Source: an uncultured Caldilineales bacterium (lineage in GTDB: Bacteria; Chloroflexota; Anaerolineae; JAAEKA01). Taken from it: a stretch of DNA of 64,000 bases. Below the pieces are notes generated by a model. The model had not been told where the DNA came from. It did no database searches and was given only the letters and a program-made list of their open reading frames with translations. The translations under genes were made by a program, and so were the position numbers. Location of the stretch: NCBI GenBank assembly GCA_937907455.1, contig CALESQ010000018.1, positions 1-64,000 of the forward strand, read 5' to 3'. Below are positions 7,260-15,810 of this stretch, in pieces. The first letter of the stretch is position 1, and every line of letters begins with the position of its first letter.

Positions 7260-7310
7260 CAGCGTCTGAAGGCGCTTTGCCTGGTTAGCCAGACAGTTCC
7301 CATTGTCTGG
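7260..7310 (+). repeat. 51-nt hairpin element, copy 1
   Basis: The segment starts CAGCGTCTGAAGGCGCTT and ends with a stem-loop, arms CCAGACA (7289-7295) and TGTCTGG (7304-7310). A second copy of equal length lies at 57674-57724, with about 41 of 51 positions identical and the hairpin almost unchanged. It follows the aldehyde dehydrogenase stop and precedes the BMC-T gene; it may act as a terminator or a mobile palindrome. Short TACGCCGGA-type repeats lie just before it (7199-7235). Confidence 0.7.
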
Positions 7311-7367
7311 CGCGTTGTCTGACCCCGCCCCCTTCATCGTTTCTCTCACCCAACCCCCCGACTGATT

Positions 7368-7946
7368 ATGGACGCTCTTGCATTGCTTGAATTTGACAGC
7401 ATCGCCCTCGGCATTGTCGCCGGTGATGCCATGGTGAAAACCGCGCCGGTGACGCGGCTGCTGGCAGGCACCGTGCAGCCGGGTCGCTATCTGGTGCTGG
7501 CTGGCGGTGAGGTCGCCGCAGTGCAGGAAGCCGTGGCTGTGGGGCGTGCGGCGGGCGGTGCTGCCTTGCTGGATGTCGTTTTTCTGCCCGGGGTGCATCC
7601 CGCAGTGGTCGAGGCCATTGCTGCGGCGCGGGACACCGCGCCGGTAGAGGCGCTCGGCATTGTGGAATGTGCGGGGGTCGCGGCTGCCATCCACGCTGCG
7701 GATGCGGGGGTGAAAGGCGCGGCGGTCACTTTGCTGGAATTGCGCCTGGCCGATGGTTTAGGCGGCAAGGGCTTGCTCTTTTTCAGCGGCCCGGTGACCG
7801 ACATCGAAGCCGCGGTGGAGATCGCCTGTCAGGCCATTGCCGCCGGGGGGCAACTGCTTAGTGCAGTGGTGATACCGCAACTGCATCCGGAGATGGCAGA
7901 GAACTTGCTGCATGACACCCGCTTTCGCGCCCGCCTGAAGCCCTGA
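7368..7946 (+). CDS. BMC-T trimeric shell protein, single-layer tandem type
   Basis: 192 residues with two consecutive non-permuted BMC domains (about 4-84 and 92-178): LLEFDSIALGIVAGDAMVK opens the first and EALGIVECAGVAAAIHAAD the second. It forms pseudohexameric trimers. From memory it resembles the Haliangium ochraceum BMC-T1 class. No cysteine cluster of the PduT iron-sulfur type is evident. The gene is 171 nt downstream of the dehydrogenase, separated by the hairpin element, so it may have its own expression level. It ends the recognisable BMC locus. Confidence 0.92.
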   Translation: MDALALLEFDSIALGIVAGDAMVKTAPVTRLLAGTVQPGRYLVLAGGEVAAVQEAVAVGRAAGGAALLDVVFLPGVHPAVVEAIAAARDTAPVEALGIVECAGVAAAIHAADAGVKGAAVTLLELRLADGLGGKGLLFFSGPVTDIEAAVEIACQAIAAGGQLLSAVVIPQLHPEMAENLLHDTRFRARLKP

Positions 7947-8056
7947 TCCGTTGTTCGCCATTTACCCGACTCGCAGCAGCGCCGAAACCTCAATCCGCAC
8001 CCGCAGGTGATTTCTCGCTGCTTGCGTCTCGCTTTTGCCCTCTCATGGAGCCTATC

Positions 8057-9292
8057 ATGTCCTATACGCGCTTGCTTTTGCTGCTTCTGTTGTTGATCAC
8101 CCTACTGCCGCTGCACGCCGCCGCCCACGGGCCGGATGACCCCAACGCAGCCTCGTTTGAGCAAAATACTCCCACTGACTCGCAGCCGCTTGCTTATACA
8201 CCGCTCGCTATCACGCCGATCCCGCAGGTGCAACAGCTCATCAATCAGGTGGATGTGGATCACCTGCTGGGCTATGCGCGCGAGTTGAGCGGCGAAACGC
8301 CGGCGCTGATCAACGGCCAGAGCGTCACCATCCCTACCCGCAGCACGTATAGCGGGGCGCATCTGCAGAACGCGGTGCAGTATATGAGCGAGCGCCTGCA
8401 ACGTCTGGGGCTGACCGTCACCACGCACACCTGGAACGCCAGCTATGCTCCCAATATCATCGCCGAAAAGCCGGGGCTGGACCCGACTGCGGGGATTGTG
8501 ATCCTCTGCGCGCACCTCGATTCGACTTCGCCCAGCGGCGCAACGCTGGCCCCGGGTGCAGACGACAACGGCAGCGGCTCGGTGGCTGTATTGCAAGCCG
8601 CGGAGTTGATGGCGCCTTACCACTTCAACGCCACGGTGCGCTTTATCCTCTTCACTGGCGAGGAACAGGGCTTGCTGGGCAGTACGGCCTATGCCAATGC
8701 CGTGGCCGGACAGGATATTCGCGGCGTGCTCAACATGGATATGATTGCCTGGGACAATCAGGGCGGGCCGGACATGGACCTGCATGCCCGCTCGAGCGTG
8801 GCAGGCAGCGTGAGTTTGGGTACGCTCTACGCCGATGTCATTAACGCCTATGCTTTGCCGCTGATACCGGTAATCTACGGCAACGGCTCCAGCGCCAGCG
8901 ATCATTCCCCCTTCTGGAACATTGGTGTACCGGCCATCCTCGCCATCGAAAACTATAACGCGGACACCGCTGCACCGCGCGATTTCAATGCCTATTACCA
9001 CTCTGTCAATGACCGGGTATCGGCCTTCAACACTACCTTTTTCCGCACCATGACTCAGGCTTCGTTGGCGACTTTCATCCACATGGCGGGGCTGAATACC
9101 ACCTGCTATTGGGCTGATTTGGATTGCAGCGGTCTGGTGGATGTGCTGGATTTGAGCCAGGTGGCTTCAAGCTGGCAGGCCGGCAGTGGTCAGTGGAACT
9201 ATAGCCTGGCCTACGACCCTGATGTCAACGGCACGGTGGATGTGCTGGATATCCAACGCTTCGCGGCGGAGTGGGGGTGGGCGGGGAAGTAG
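8057..9292 (+). CDS. Secreted M28-family zinc peptidase with dockerin-like C-terminus
   Basis: About 411 residues. A signal peptide (YTRLLLLLLLLITLLPLHAAA) is followed by an M28 aminopeptidase-type domain: CAHLDST, GADDNGSGS, FTGEEQGLLGS, LNMDMIAWD and the late SDHSPFW supply the two-zinc ligands. The last 60 residues carry two EF-hand-like repeats (DLDCSGLVDVLDLSQVA and DPDVNGTVDVLDIQRFA), i.e. a type I dockerin-like module. No cohesin gene is seen, so it may be a cell-surface or calcium-binding tail. ATG 8057 is preferred over ATG 8045 because GGAG lies 6 nt before it. It probably degrades extracellular peptides. Confidence 0.9.
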   Translation: MSYTRLLLLLLLLITLLPLHAAAHGPDDPNAASFEQNTPTDSQPLAYTPLAITPIPQVQQLINQVDVDHLLGYARELSGETPALINGQSVTIPTRSTYSGAHLQNAVQYMSERLQRLGLTVTTHTWNASYAPNIIAEKPGLDPTAGIVILCAHLDSTSPSGATLAPGADDNGSGSVAVLQAAELMAPYHFNATVRFILFTGEEQGLLGSTAYANAVAGQDIRGVLNMDMIAWDNQGGPDMDLHARSSVAGSVSLGTLYADVINAYALPLIPVIYGNGSSASDHSPFWNIGVPAILAIENYNADTAAPRDFNAYYHSVNDRVSAFNTTFFRTMTQASLATFIHMAGLNTTCYWADLDCSGLVDVLDLSQVASSWQAGSGQWNYSLAYDPDVNGTVDVLDIQRFAAEWGWAGK

Positions 9293-9455
9293 AGAAGTAC
9301 GCCGAAGGCGGGTACGCCGAAGGCGGGTAGACAAGTAGACAAGGAAGTAAGTAGAGAAGTAGAGAAGTAGACAAGTAGAGAAGGAAGTAAGTAGAGAAGT
9401 AGAGAAGGAAGTAAGTAGACAAGTAGATAAGTAGACAAGTAGAGAAGGAAGTAGG
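9293..9455 (+). repeat. Short tandem repeat tract (TACGCCGAAGGCGGG and AGTAGACA units)
   Basis: Directly after the M28 stop, TACGCCGAAGGCGGG occurs twice and then AGTAGACA/AGTAGAGA/AGGAAGTA units alternate for about 140 nt. The reverse complement of the same mixture lies at 32396-32545, and shorter pieces are at 7199-7235, 9580-9603 and 17874-17912. The remainder of the gap up to 9638 holds nothing else recognisable apart from an AAAGGAG ribosome-binding site for the next gene. Confidence 0.85.
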
Positions 9456-9638
9456 TCATGGTACGCAGTTTGTTTCAAACTATCAGACAAACGCTGGTTG
9501 CCGCAGGGGGCAGGCGGATTGTCCTTAGCTTGCGCCTCTGACCAACACAGTTTAAGCAGGCAAGCAAACAGCCTCTTAATCTTGTCTACTTGTGTACTTG
9601 CCTGCATTCTACCAATTCACCGAAAGGAGATTCCTACC

Positions 9639-12065
9639 ATGACAGCGGGGCGACGGACGAGAACAGGATTGATTGGCCTGGTGTTGCTGCTGGTGCTGGC
9701 GGCGGCGGGATACGTGCTGCTGCGGCGACAACCCGCGGCGACTCCGCAGCAGGCCGCGCTGCCGGTCTATCATGGCCCGCTGGAGGTGCTGGCGATGCCG
9801 GATGCGGGCCGCAAGCCGCTGCTGCAAATCATTGACGGCGCACAGCACAGCATTCGTCTGAAGATCTATCTGGTGACCGATAACACGGTGGTGGAGGCTT
9901 TGGGGAGGGCGGCACAGCGCGGGGTAGATGTGCGCGTGCTGATCGAAGAGGAACCCTACGGCGGTGGCGAAACCAATGCTCTGGCTGCGCGCGATCTGGC
10001 GGCCGCGGGGGTGACGGTGCGCGCCCGCCCGGCCGCTTTTGTCTACAGCCACGAAAAGAGCCTCGTGGTAGACGATGGGCGTGCTCTGATTATGACGCAC
10101 AATCTGACCAACTCTTCTTTCAACAAAAACCGCGAGTACCTGGTTATTGTCGAGGATCCCACAGTGGTGGCTGAGGTGGTCGCGGTGTTTGAGGCGGATT
10201 GGGAGCGCCAGGAGCCTGATCTCAGCCAGGCGGGGTTGGTGTGGAGCCCGGTGAACAGCCGCAGCCGCATCGAGGCGCTCATCGCTCAGGCGCAGGTGAG
10301 CCTGGATCTGCAGCAAACTTCGTTGGAGGACCCCGCGGTGATGGCCGCTCTGGCCGCAGCCGCACGGCGCGGGGTGCGCGTGCGTGTGATCACACCGGCG
10401 ATTTTTGATCCCAACGAACGCGAATATGCGCCGGTCAGCGGATTGGCGGCGGCGGGTGTGGCCGTGCGTTTCCTCGATGCCCCCTACATCCACGCCAAAA
10501 CCTTTATCGTGGACGGCCAGCTTGCCATGATCGGGTCGCAGAATCTCACGGCCAATTCGCTGGAAAACAACCGCGAGTTGGGCATTGTGTTCGATGATCC
10601 GGCGGCGGTGAACCGGCTGGCGCGCACTTTTCTGGTGGACTGGAACAATGCCGAGCCGTGGGGCGGGCCGCAGCCTACCGCTACCTTGCCTACGGGCGGC
10701 ATTTTGCGCTGGGATCAGACCGCGGATTACATCGGTCAGACCGTCACTGTCGAGGGTGAGGTGGTGGACACCTACGACAGTGGTAAGGTGACGTTTTTGA
10801 ACTTCGACGAGGACCGTACCTTTACTGTGGTGATTTTTGCCAGCGACTACGGCGCGTTTTCACAGCCGCCCGAGGATGCCTATTGGCGTAAAAAGGTGCG
10901 TGTTACCGGCCAGCTCAAGCTGTACAACGAGCGCGCTGAGATGATCATCGAAGCCCCTGATGCCATTGTGGTGCTGGAGGATATGCTGACGCGCAGCGGG
11001 CAGGTGCAGCCCACGCCGCCACCAGATGGGATGATTAGCTGGCAGGACGCGGGCCTGTACCTGGGCCAGCGCCTTGTGGTGGAGGGCGAGGTGGTGCGCG
11101 TTTACAACAGCGGCAAAGCAGCCTTTCTCAACTTTGCCGAGCAATATCAGGGGCAGTTTTCGGTCGTGATCTTTGCTGCGGACTTTGGCCAGTGGCCCAA
11201 GCCGCCCGACGAGGTCTATCTGGGCCAGCGCGTGCGTGTGCGCGGCAAGATCAAGGAATATAAGGGCGCGCCGGAGATGGTGGTGGAATCGCCGCAGCAG
11301 ATCGAAATCGTGTCCGCTCCCGCGCCGGAACCGACTGCGGTCATCACCCTCACCGCGCGGCTGACGGCAACGCTGCCGCTTACCGCAGCTCTGCCTCTGA
11401 GCGCCACGCTGGTGGTTACGGCGACAGCAGTGCCCTCGCCCACCGTGCCCTCTGCTGCGTTGCTGATTGAGTGGCAGCAGGCGGCGAGTTACGCGGGCCG
11501 CGAAGTGGTGGTGGAGGGCAGTCTGATAGACAGCTACAAATCCGACAGCGTTATTTTTCTCAACTTCAGCACCGCGCGCGATGAGTTCAAGGCAGTGATC
11601 TTTCGCCGCGACTGGCCACAGTGGCCGCAGTCGCCCGATCAGTGGTTTTTGGGGCAGCGCGTGCGCATCCGCGGCGAGGTGGTGCTGTATGAGGGCGCAC
11701 CGGAGATCATCATCAACGATCCGGCGCAGATTGAGATCGTGGGGCAGTCTGCAGGCCGGACCACGCCCGTACCCCCGCCGCTCGTTTCCTGGGAAGAGGC
11801 CGCGGCGTATGCGGGCCAGCGTGTCACTGTGGCCGGTCAGGTGGTTGATACCTATCGCTCCGAGAAGGTGATTTTTCTTAACTTCAGCGCCAACCGGCAG
11901 GATTTCAAGGTGGTGATTTTTGCCAGCGCCTGGGAACGTTGGCAACAACGGCCAGATGAGCTATACTACGGCGCTCTTGTCCACGTCACCGGTGCGGTCG
12001 AGTTATACGAAGGCACACCGGAGATCATTGTGGACGAGCCGTCGCAGCTTGTCATCATTCGTTAG
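9639..12065 (+). CDS. Membrane-anchored phospholipase D-like protein with four OB-like repeats
   Basis: 808 residues. ATG 9639 is chosen (AAAGGAG upstream); the longer open frame crosses the repeat-rich gap. An N-terminal anchor helix (LIGLVLLLVLAAAGYVLL) is followed by two HKD motifs, SHEKSLVVDDG near residue 136 and IHAKTFIVDG near residue 284, each followed by an Asn-rich NLTNSS / NLTANS segment: a complete PLD active-site pair. Then come four similar domains of about 95 residues (near 353, 463, 607 and 716), each with a W-pattern start, VEGEVVDTY-like, FLNF, VVIF, then RVRG and PEIII segments, like OB-fold nucleic-acid-binding modules. A Thr/Ala/Pro linker separates domains 2 and 3. Likely an extracytoplasmic nuclease or phosphodiesterase; the substrate is unknown. 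Confidence 0.86.
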   Translation: MTAGRRTRTGLIGLVLLLVLAAAGYVLLRRQPAATPQQAALPVYHGPLEVLAMPDAGRKPLLQIIDGAQHSIRLKIYLVTDNTVVEALGRAAQRGVDVRVLIEEEPYGGGETNALAARDLAAAGVTVRARPAAFVYSHEKSLVVDDGRALIMTHNLTNSSFNKNREYLVIVEDPTVVAEVVAVFEADWERQEPDLSQAGLVWSPVNSRSRIEALIAQAQVSLDLQQTSLEDPAVMAALAAAARRGVRVRVITPAIFDPNEREYAPVSGLAAAGVAVRFLDAPYIHAKTFIVDGQLAMIGSQNLTANSLENNRELGIVFDDPAAVNRLARTFLVDWNNAEPWGGPQPTATLPTGGILRWDQTADYIGQTVTVEGEVVDTYDSGKVTFLNFDEDRTFTVVIFASDYGAFSQPPEDAYWRKKVRVTGQLKLYNERAEMIIEAPDAIVVLEDMLTRSGQVQPTPPPDGMISWQDAGLYLGQRLVVEGEVVRVYNSGKAAFLNFAEQYQGQFSVVIFAADFGQWPKPPDEVYLGQRVRVRGKIKEYKGAPEMVVESPQQIEIVSAPAPEPTAVITLTARLTATLPLTAALPLSATLVVTATAVPSPTVPSAALLIEWQQAASYAGREVVVEGSLIDSYKSDSVIFLNFSTARDEFKAVIFRRDWPQWPQSPDQWFLGQRVRIRGEVVLYEGAPEIIINDPAQIEIVGQSAGRTTPVPPPLVSWEEAAAYAGQRVTVAGQVVDTYRSEKVIFLNFSANRQDFKVVIFASAWERWQQRPDELYYGALVHVTGAVELYEGTPEIIVDEPSQLVIIR

Positions 12066-12150
12066 CAGTAAAGAGTGAGTTGTGAGAAGTCGGTAGTAAG
12101 ATCACCGGTTTATTCCCAACTCCAACTCCCAATTCCCTTCTGCCTGAACC

Positions 12151-13497
12151 ATGCCCACGATCCCCCTCTACACCCTTGCCCAGGCGCAGGAGACGATTTT
12201 GCGTCGCGCGGCCTGGGATGAACAAGCCTTGCCGCCTGCGCTGTTGGACGGTATCGAACGCATTTTTGGCGCGCGGCTCACGCCTGATCAGGCTGTGGCC
12301 GCAGTGTTGGCTGATGTGCGCGCCCGCGGCGATGCTGCCCTGCTGCAATGGGCCGCGCGTATTGATGGCGCGGCCTTAAGCGGCACAGCGCAGCCATCCC
12401 CCTTGCGCGTGCCCCGCGCCGAGTGGGCTGCGGCTGCGGACGTGCTCGATCCGCCGCTGCTGCACGCGCTGGAGCTGGCCGCGGCGCGGCTGCGCGCCTT
12501 TCACAGCAAGCAGCCGGTCGGCTCGTGGATGGATGCGGGCGCGGGCGGCACGCTGGGGCAGATCGTGCGGCCCATCGCCCGCGTGGGCGTGTATGTGCCT
12601 GCAGGCGGCGCTCCGCTGCCCTCGTCGCTGCTGCATGCGGCTATTCCCGCGCGTGTAGCCGGGGTGCGTGAGCTGGTGGTGTGTACCCCGCCCGACCGCG
12701 CCACCGGACGTATTGCGCCGCTCACGCTGGCCGCGGCGCACATTGCCGATGTGGATGAGGTGCTGGCGGTGGGTGGCGCACAGGCCATCGCCGCGCTGGC
12801 TTATGGCACAGCCACCATCGCCCGCGTGGATAAGATCGTCGGCCCCGGGGGCTTGTTCGTCACCCTGGCCAAGCGTCAGGTCTTCGGTCAGGTGGGAATT
12901 GACGGCTTGCCCGGCCCTACGGAAACCCTCCTCATTGCTGATGACAGCGCAGACCCGATGATTGTAGCGGCTGATTTGCTGGCCCAGGCCGAGCACGACT
13001 TGCTGGCCTCCGCCATCCTGCTTACCCCCTCGCTCACCCTGGCCGAGCGTGTGCAGGCTGAGGTGGTTCGGCAGCTTGGCATGCTCACCCGCGGGGAGAT
13101 TGCTGCGGCCTCGCTGGCCGGACGCGGTGGCATCGTGCTGGTAGACAGTTTGGAGCAGGCTGTGGATGCCGCCAACGCCTATGGCCCGGAGCATTTGTGC
13201 CTGTTGGTGGTTGAGCCGTGGGCGCTGGTTGGGCAGATTGAAAACGCCGGTGGTATCTTCGTTGGGGAACACAGTTTCGAGGTGCTGGGCGACTACGTAG
13301 CCGGGCCGAGTCACATCATGCCCACGGAGGGCACTGCGCGCTTCGCCAGCCCGCTCAGCGTGGCCGATTTCGTCAAGCGCATCAGCCTGATTGCGCTGAA
13401 CGCGCAAGAAGGCCAGCGCCTCAGCGGTCCGGCTGCGCTGCTCGCCGAGGGCGAGGGTCTGGGGGGACATGCGGCGGCGGCGCGTTTGCGTGAATAG
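12151..13497 (+). CDS. hisD: Histidinol dehydrogenase
   Basis: 448 residues. It carries out the last two steps of histidine synthesis (L-histidinol to histidine, NAD+-dependent, zinc enzyme). Family marks: GVYVPAGGAPLPSS, GPGG, DGLPGPTET, LLAQAEHD (zinc ligands), NAYGPEHL (catalytic Glu-His), LGDYVAGPSHIMPT and a C-terminal His in GGHAAAARLR. It is first in a his cluster with hisC, hisB and hisH, but a broken unrelated gene sits between it and hisC. No clear ribosome-binding site; the upstream gap has weak AATTCCC-type repeats. Confidence 0.96.
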   Translation: MPTIPLYTLAQAQETILRRAAWDEQALPPALLDGIERIFGARLTPDQAVAAVLADVRARGDAALLQWAARIDGAALSGTAQPSPLRVPRAEWAAAADVLDPPLLHALELAAARLRAFHSKQPVGSWMDAGAGGTLGQIVRPIARVGVYVPAGGAPLPSSLLHAAIPARVAGVRELVVCTPPDRATGRIAPLTLAAAHIADVDEVLAVGGAQAIAALAYGTATIARVDKIVGPGGLFVTLAKRQVFGQVGIDGLPGPTETLLIADDSADPMIVAADLLAQAEHDLLASAILLTPSLTLAERVQAEVVRQLGMLTRGEIAAASLAGRGGIVLVDSLEQAVDAANAYGPEHLCLLVVEPWALVGQIENAGGIFVGEHSFEVLGDYVAGPSHIMPTEGTARFASPLSVADFVKRISLIALNAQEGQRLSGPAALLAEGEGLGGHAAAARLRE

Positions 13498-13523
13498 TCA
13501 GGCGTCAGAAGTAAGGAGAAAAG

Positions 13524-13975
13524 ATGAGCGGCATGTATTTTGCGCACAGCTATCGCGATTTGATCGTCTACAAACGTGTTCGTATGCTGTTAAAAGAGTT
13601 GTTTACCCTCTCTCAGGCATTTCCGCGTGATGAAACATACTCCTTGACCGATCAATTGCGTCGAGCCTCGCGCTCAGTAGGCGCACAAATTGCTGAAGCC
13701 TGGGGCAAGCGACGCTATGAACGCAGCTTTATCAGCAAATTGGTGGACGCGGCAGGCGAATTGTACGAACCCAGCATTGGATCGAAACAGCCGGTGATTG
13801 TGGCTATTTCTCGACAGGCCAAGTGACAGAGTTGCTGGACGAGTGTGATCAACTGGGCCACTTGCTCGGTGGCATGATTAGCAAAGCCGCTCTGTTTTGC
13901 GCACCCCCTGCTTCTCCCACAGTGCGTGAGCCGGTATCTTCCTGTGACACCGCACCCGGCCCCTTTTTCTCCTGA
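13524..13975 (+). pseudogene. Four-helix bundle (S23-like) protein, frameshifted
   Basis: The first 82 codons encode an S23/four-helix-bundle protein (FAHSYRDLIVYKRV, FPRDETYSLTDQLRRAS, GAQIAEAWGKRR, FISKLVDAAGELY). At about 13767-13770 the frame breaks: in the next frame the family sequence goes on as TQHWIETAGDCGY, then LLDECDQLGHLLGGMI, up to a stop at 13973-13975. Restoring one A in GAACCC would rejoin the two frames. The uninterrupted frame stops at 13826. Either a real one-base deletion or an assembly error. The family is short and of unknown cellular role; it often sits as a stray gene between others, here inside the his cluster. Confidence 0.85.
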
Positions 13976-13998
13976 CTATTCACTTCTTACTTCTGACT

Positions 13999-15162
13999 AT
14001 GACCATGCACATTCGTCCCGATCTCATCACCCTTGCCCCCTACACTCCCATTCATCCCTTCGAGGTGCTGAGCGCGCGGCTGGGGCGCGCCGCGGCGGAG
14101 ATTGTTAAGCTCGACGCCAACGAAAACCCTTACGGCCCTTCACCGCGCGCGGTGGAGGCAATGGCAGCTTATCCCTGGCTGCATATCTATCCCGACCCGC
14201 AAAGCACTGAGCTGCGCGCGGCGCTGGCAGAGTATACCGGCATCGCGGCGGAGCGCATCATGGCCGGCCACGGCGCGGACGAGTTGATTGACCTGTTGGG
14301 ACGGTTGATTTTGGCCCCTGGCGACGCCCTTATTGACTGCCCGCCGACCTTTGGTATGTACGCCTTTTGCGCCGCAGTCAATGGCGCGGCGGTGCTCAAC
14401 GTGCCGCGCCGCGCCGATTTCAGCGTGGATGTGGCCGCGGTGGAGCGGCTCTGCAGCGCAGAGCCTGCCGGTGGTTATGATGACTTTGGCTGGTTGCCAG
14501 ATGCTGCTACCGAGGCCGCAATTCAGCCGACAGGCCGCCCCAAGCTGCTCTTCCTTTGCTCCCCCAACAACCCCGACGGCAGTTTGCTGCCCGCGGCTGA
14601 CCTGGAGCGCCTGCTGCGTCTGCCGTTGGTGGTGGTGGTAGATGAAGCCTACATTGAGTTTGCCGCGCCGGAAGCTTCCTTCATTGGCTGGGTGGCGCAG
14701 TATGATAACCTGGTGGTGCTGCGTACTTTCAGCAAATGGGCCGGGCTGGGCGGGCTGCGTGTGGGTTATGGCATCTTTCCCCCGGCGCTGATCGAGCAGC
14801 TTTGGAAGATCAAGCCGCCCTACAATGTCAATGTCGCTGGCAGTCGTGCGGCCAGCGCATCTTTGGCCGACCGCGCCTATCTGCTGGGCAATGTCGCCCG
14901 CCTGCAAGCCGAGCGGGAGCGACTCTACACCGCCCTGGCCCGCTTTGATTTTCTCCAGCCTGTGCCCGGCAGCCAGAGTAATTTCATTCTGTGCCGTGTT
15001 GTTGGCCGTAACGCGCATCAGCTTAAGCTCAATCTGGAACAGCACGGTATCCTCGTGCGTCACTTTGCCAAGCCCGGCGTCGAAAACTGCATCCGCATCA
15101 GCCTGGGACGGCCGGAAGATACGGATGCGCTGCTCACAGCATTGGCTTCCTTATTAACTTAA
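13999..15162 (+). CDS. hisC: Histidinol-phosphate aminotransferase
   Basis: 387 residues, PLP fold type I aminotransferase, converting imidazole-acetol phosphate plus glutamate to histidinol phosphate. Seen: KLDANENPYGPSP near the N-terminus, CSPNNPDGS, VVVDEAYIEFA, the PLP lysine in RTFSKWAGLGGLRVGYG and the C-terminal RISLGRPEDTDALL. A second ATG two codons later is an alternative start. It is separated from hisB by a 13-bp inverted repeat. Confidence 0.95.
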   Translation: MTMHIRPDLITLAPYTPIHPFEVLSARLGRAAAEIVKLDANENPYGPSPRAVEAMAAYPWLHIYPDPQSTELRAALAEYTGIAAERIMAGHGADELIDLLGRLILAPGDALIDCPPTFGMYAFCAAVNGAAVLNVPRRADFSVDVAAVERLCSAEPAGGYDDFGWLPDAATEAAIQPTGRPKLLFLCSPNNPDGSLLPAADLERLLRLPLVVVVDEAYIEFAAPEASFIGWVAQYDNLVVLRTFSKWAGLGGLRVGYGIFPPALIEQLWKIKPPYNVNVAGSRAASASLADRAYLLGNVARLQAERERLYTALARFDFLQPVPGSQSNFILCRVVGRNAHQLKLNLEQHGILVRHFAKPGVENCIRISLGRPEDTDALLTALASLLT

Positions 15163-15167
15163 CGTAC

Positions 15168-15203
15168 TGCGTACTGCGTAATTTTTCGGATACGCAGTAC
15201 GCA
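15168..15203 (+). repeat. Perfect 13-bp inverted repeat between hisC and hisB
   Basis: Arms TGCGTACTGCGTA (15168-15180) and TACGCAGTACGCA (15191-15203) enclose ATTTTTCGGA. The unit belongs to the same ACGCAGTACGC-type repeat family seen at 3490-3526. It could fold in RNA; there is no T-run after it, so it is not a classical terminator. Confidence 0.75.
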
Positions 15204-15213
15204 ATACACAACA

Positions 15214-15810
15214 ATGACAACCATGCGCCAATCAACCATTTCCCGTACCACCAACGAAACCGCCATCGAACTGACCTTTGCTGTGGATGGCAGCGGCCGC
15301 GCCGAGGTGCATACCGGCATCGGCTTCTACGATCATATGCTGACGCTCTTTGCCAGTCACGGCCTGTTCGATCTGCATGTGCGCGCCGATGGCGATCTGC
15401 ACATTGACGAGCATCACACTGCCGAGGATGTTGCCATTTGCCTGGGGCAGGCGCTGCATCAGGCGTTGGGCGACCGCCGCGGCATCGTGCGCACCGCACA
15501 CAGCTATGTGCCGATGGACGAAGCGCTGGGCTTCGTGGCGCTTGATCTGGGCGGGCGGCCCTACTGCGTGTTCGATGCGCAGTGGCGCACCCCCCGCATC
15601 GGCCAACTCGGCACCGACCTGATCCCGCACATCTTTGAAACGCTGGCCTTTCATGCACGCATGAACCTGCACGCCCGCGTGCTGTACGCGCAGAACGATC
15701 ACCATGCCAGCGAGGCGCTATGGAAGGCGCTTGGCCGCGCACTCGACGCGGCCACCCAGCTTGACCCGCGGCGCAGCGGCATCCCCTCCACCAAGGGCGT
15801 GCTGGTGTGA
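15214..15810 (+). CDS. hisB: Imidazoleglycerol-phosphate dehydratase
   Basis: 198 residues, the monofunctional form of HisB. It dehydrates imidazole glycerol phosphate to imidazole acetol phosphate using manganese. The two His-rich motifs are present: EHHTAEDVAICLGQA and NDHHASEALWKALGRAL; also GIGFYDHMLTLFASHG. The end (GTGTGA) overlaps the GTG start of the DUF402 gene by 4 nt, implying coupled translation. Confidence 0.96.
   Translation: MTTMRQSTISRTTNETAIELTFAVDGSGRAEVHTGIGFYDHMLTLFASHGLFDLHVRADGDLHIDEHHTAEDVAICLGQALHQALGDRRGIVRTAHSYVPMDEALGFVALDLGGRPYCVFDAQWRTPRIGQLGTDLIPHIFETLAFHARMNLHARVLYAQNDHHASEALWKALGRALDAATQLDPRRSGIPSTKGVLV

Noticed and set aside
9293..9455. CRISPR-like look of regularly spaced repeats
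   Set aside because: Units are 8-15 nt and contiguous, without unique spacers of 30-40 nt, and no cas genes are nearby.
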